Notes under the pieces: generated by a model
Databases searched by the model: none
What the model saw: the letters and a program-made list of their open reading frames with translations, nothing else
What the model was told of the DNA's origin: nothing
Source: Apricaphanius iberus
Taxonomy: Eukaryota; Chordata; Actinopteri; Cyprinodontiformes; Aphaniidae
DNA: 64,000 nucleotides
Assembly: GCA_028564705.1 (NCBI GenBank)
Contig: JAPXFQ010000831.1
Span: forward strand, 558,001-622,000
Direction of reading: 5' to 3'
Shown here: positions 62,804-64,000 of the stretch, one piece after another
Numbering within the stretch: position 1 is the stretch's first letter
Layout of the letters: every line of letters begins with the position of its first letter
Made by a program: the position numbers and the translations under genes

Positions 62804-64000
62804 CTGCGTAAAGAAAATAACACAAACCTGTGTTTTACCTTTAAGGAGCTTTTCAAGGTAATTGGAGTAAATATCAAATAGACATTTTGGAAAAAGTAAC
62901 TGCCTCCCAAACCTACTTGTATCTGGTTCTTGGGGGCAACAGAAACCAAATAGTTTTTTTGAGGCATAGGTGAGCTAGATGGCCATCTAGGGCGCCACCT
63001 GCTGGAGGGGGTGCAATACCAAGCCCATTTTTTTTCTTTTTACATATAGAAATACATTTCAGATCTGAGGTCACGCTACATGTTTTTTGTCCTTCATTTT
63101 CACCGACAGGATCAAAAATTCCAGTCATAATCAATAATATCGCAGACATTTTTAAAATCGTATAAAAGGGGTTGGTTGTCTGCGGGGGGCTGGGTCTTTC
63201 TCCAACAATTCTTAAATACCAAATAATTTTCTAATACCTGCTGCGGATGCTACTCCACATGAAACCGAAATGTGCAATCATTTGTGCATTGTTAAATAGC
63301 GGGATTTCTGCATAGGTTACTGCCATGAGGTTTTGGATTTTGCTCTGGTACATGACTTCTCACGGGGGTTTACATATTGGCTGCATCCGAAACCACTAAA
63401 TTGGTAACAGGTCTTACGCCAAACCGGATGTGCGTCAGCGTCCGCCATGATAAGATGCATCCGAGTAAGTTAGTTCAGTTAGGAAGCAGTTAGGGAAAGT
63501 GGCCTGTATGCTAACTATCATAGCCACTTTAGCATAGGGACCTCTGATGCCAACTAACTGGCGATTAGGAGCTATGTGCCATCCCACAATCCCTTGCGCC
63601 ACAAGACGCCATCAATACTAGTCGCCCGGCCCACCTCACGTAAAATAACAAAAAAAACTCACGCATGTGAGTACAACAAACTCTTCCGAAGGTTTATTTT
63701 TATATGCATCATTCATGTGCGTTTACATCGCGTAATGACGTCGGGTAGAAAGGCTGTTCAAAATGGGCACATTCGCGAACGGCTCCCTAGACTACTAGTC
63801 ATAGTATTCTCACTGTTGACCCCATGAAAGGTTAAGGATTGGTTGCTAGCGTTAGTGCTTAGAGGCTAACATTCAGTGGTTTGGGATGCAGCCATTGTTC
63901 TGGAGGATAAATCTGCGCTCCGCTGCCACATTGGAGACTGGAATTAAGCGCCGCTTCAGCCGCAGTTTGGAATGAAGTAACGTTTTTCCATTTGAAGTGA
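62804..64000. other. EML1 intron at right edge
   Basis: The sequence upstream of the first visible EML1 exon contains a palindromic-ended MITE (63379-63893) and a degraded repeat near 62960-63010. No exon is recognised. Confidence 0.7.
63379..63893. mobile_element. MITE with 19-bp inverted ends
   Basis: The ends are GGCTGCATCCGAAACCACT and, inverted, GGCTGCATCCCAAACCACT, with one mismatch over 19 bases. The element is 515 bp and non-coding. Possible 3-bp direct flanks ATT/ATT are too short to fix the superfamily. Confidence 0.7.

Overview
The window is vertebrate nuclear DNA, almost certainly from a teleost fish. Two multi-exon genes lie on the minus strand among dense fish-type repeats: Tc1/mariner, hAT-like, PIF/Harbinger, L2-type LINEs and a Rex3-like LINE. 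The species cannot be fixed from sequence alone; the repeat set suits a percomorph-type fish.

Right part (57.3-62.8 kb, minus strand): the last nine coding exons of an echinoderm microtubule-associated protein-like gene, best matched to EML1. The exons sum to 954 nt, which is 317 residues plus a stop, with every splice phase consistent. They encode much of the C-terminal WD-type propeller region. The 5' part of the gene lies beyond the right edge.

Left and centre (0.04-46.7 kb, minus strand): the 5' half of EVL (Ena/VASP-like). It has two alternative first exons: a 5-nt coding exon reading ATGAG near 46.7 kb, and an MYSLDDFG exon near 43.15 kb. The EVH1 domain follows on exons 2 and 3. Two small exons, the second carrying an Arg/Glu-rich segment, come next, then an 891-nt phase-1/phase-1 exon and a proline-rich exon with the G-actin binding motif. 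The EVH2 end lies beyond the left edge. EML1 followed by EVL on one strand is the human 14q32 order, so this is conserved synteny.

The most interesting region is 3.28-4.33 kb. The 297-codon exon is rich in Gln, His, Pro and Ser and carries three PPxY motifs. It can be included or skipped without changing frame. A (CT)27 tract lies just upstream of it on the coding strand, inside a 158-nt stretch with no AG. This is the layout expected of a polypyrimidine-tract-protein regulated, possibly neuronal, cassette exon, comparable with the large neural exon of Mena (ENAH).

The 10-kb gap between the genes (46.7-57.3 kb) and the introns hold nested transposons. A P-element-like fragment with a THAP-domain exon sits inside a Tc1 copy. 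One L2 LINE is interrupted by an inverted 3' tail of its own family. A hAT-type MITE has an 8-bp target duplication. A Rex3-like LINE lies inside a stack of older DNA transposons. I found no tRNA, rRNA or CRISPR array.
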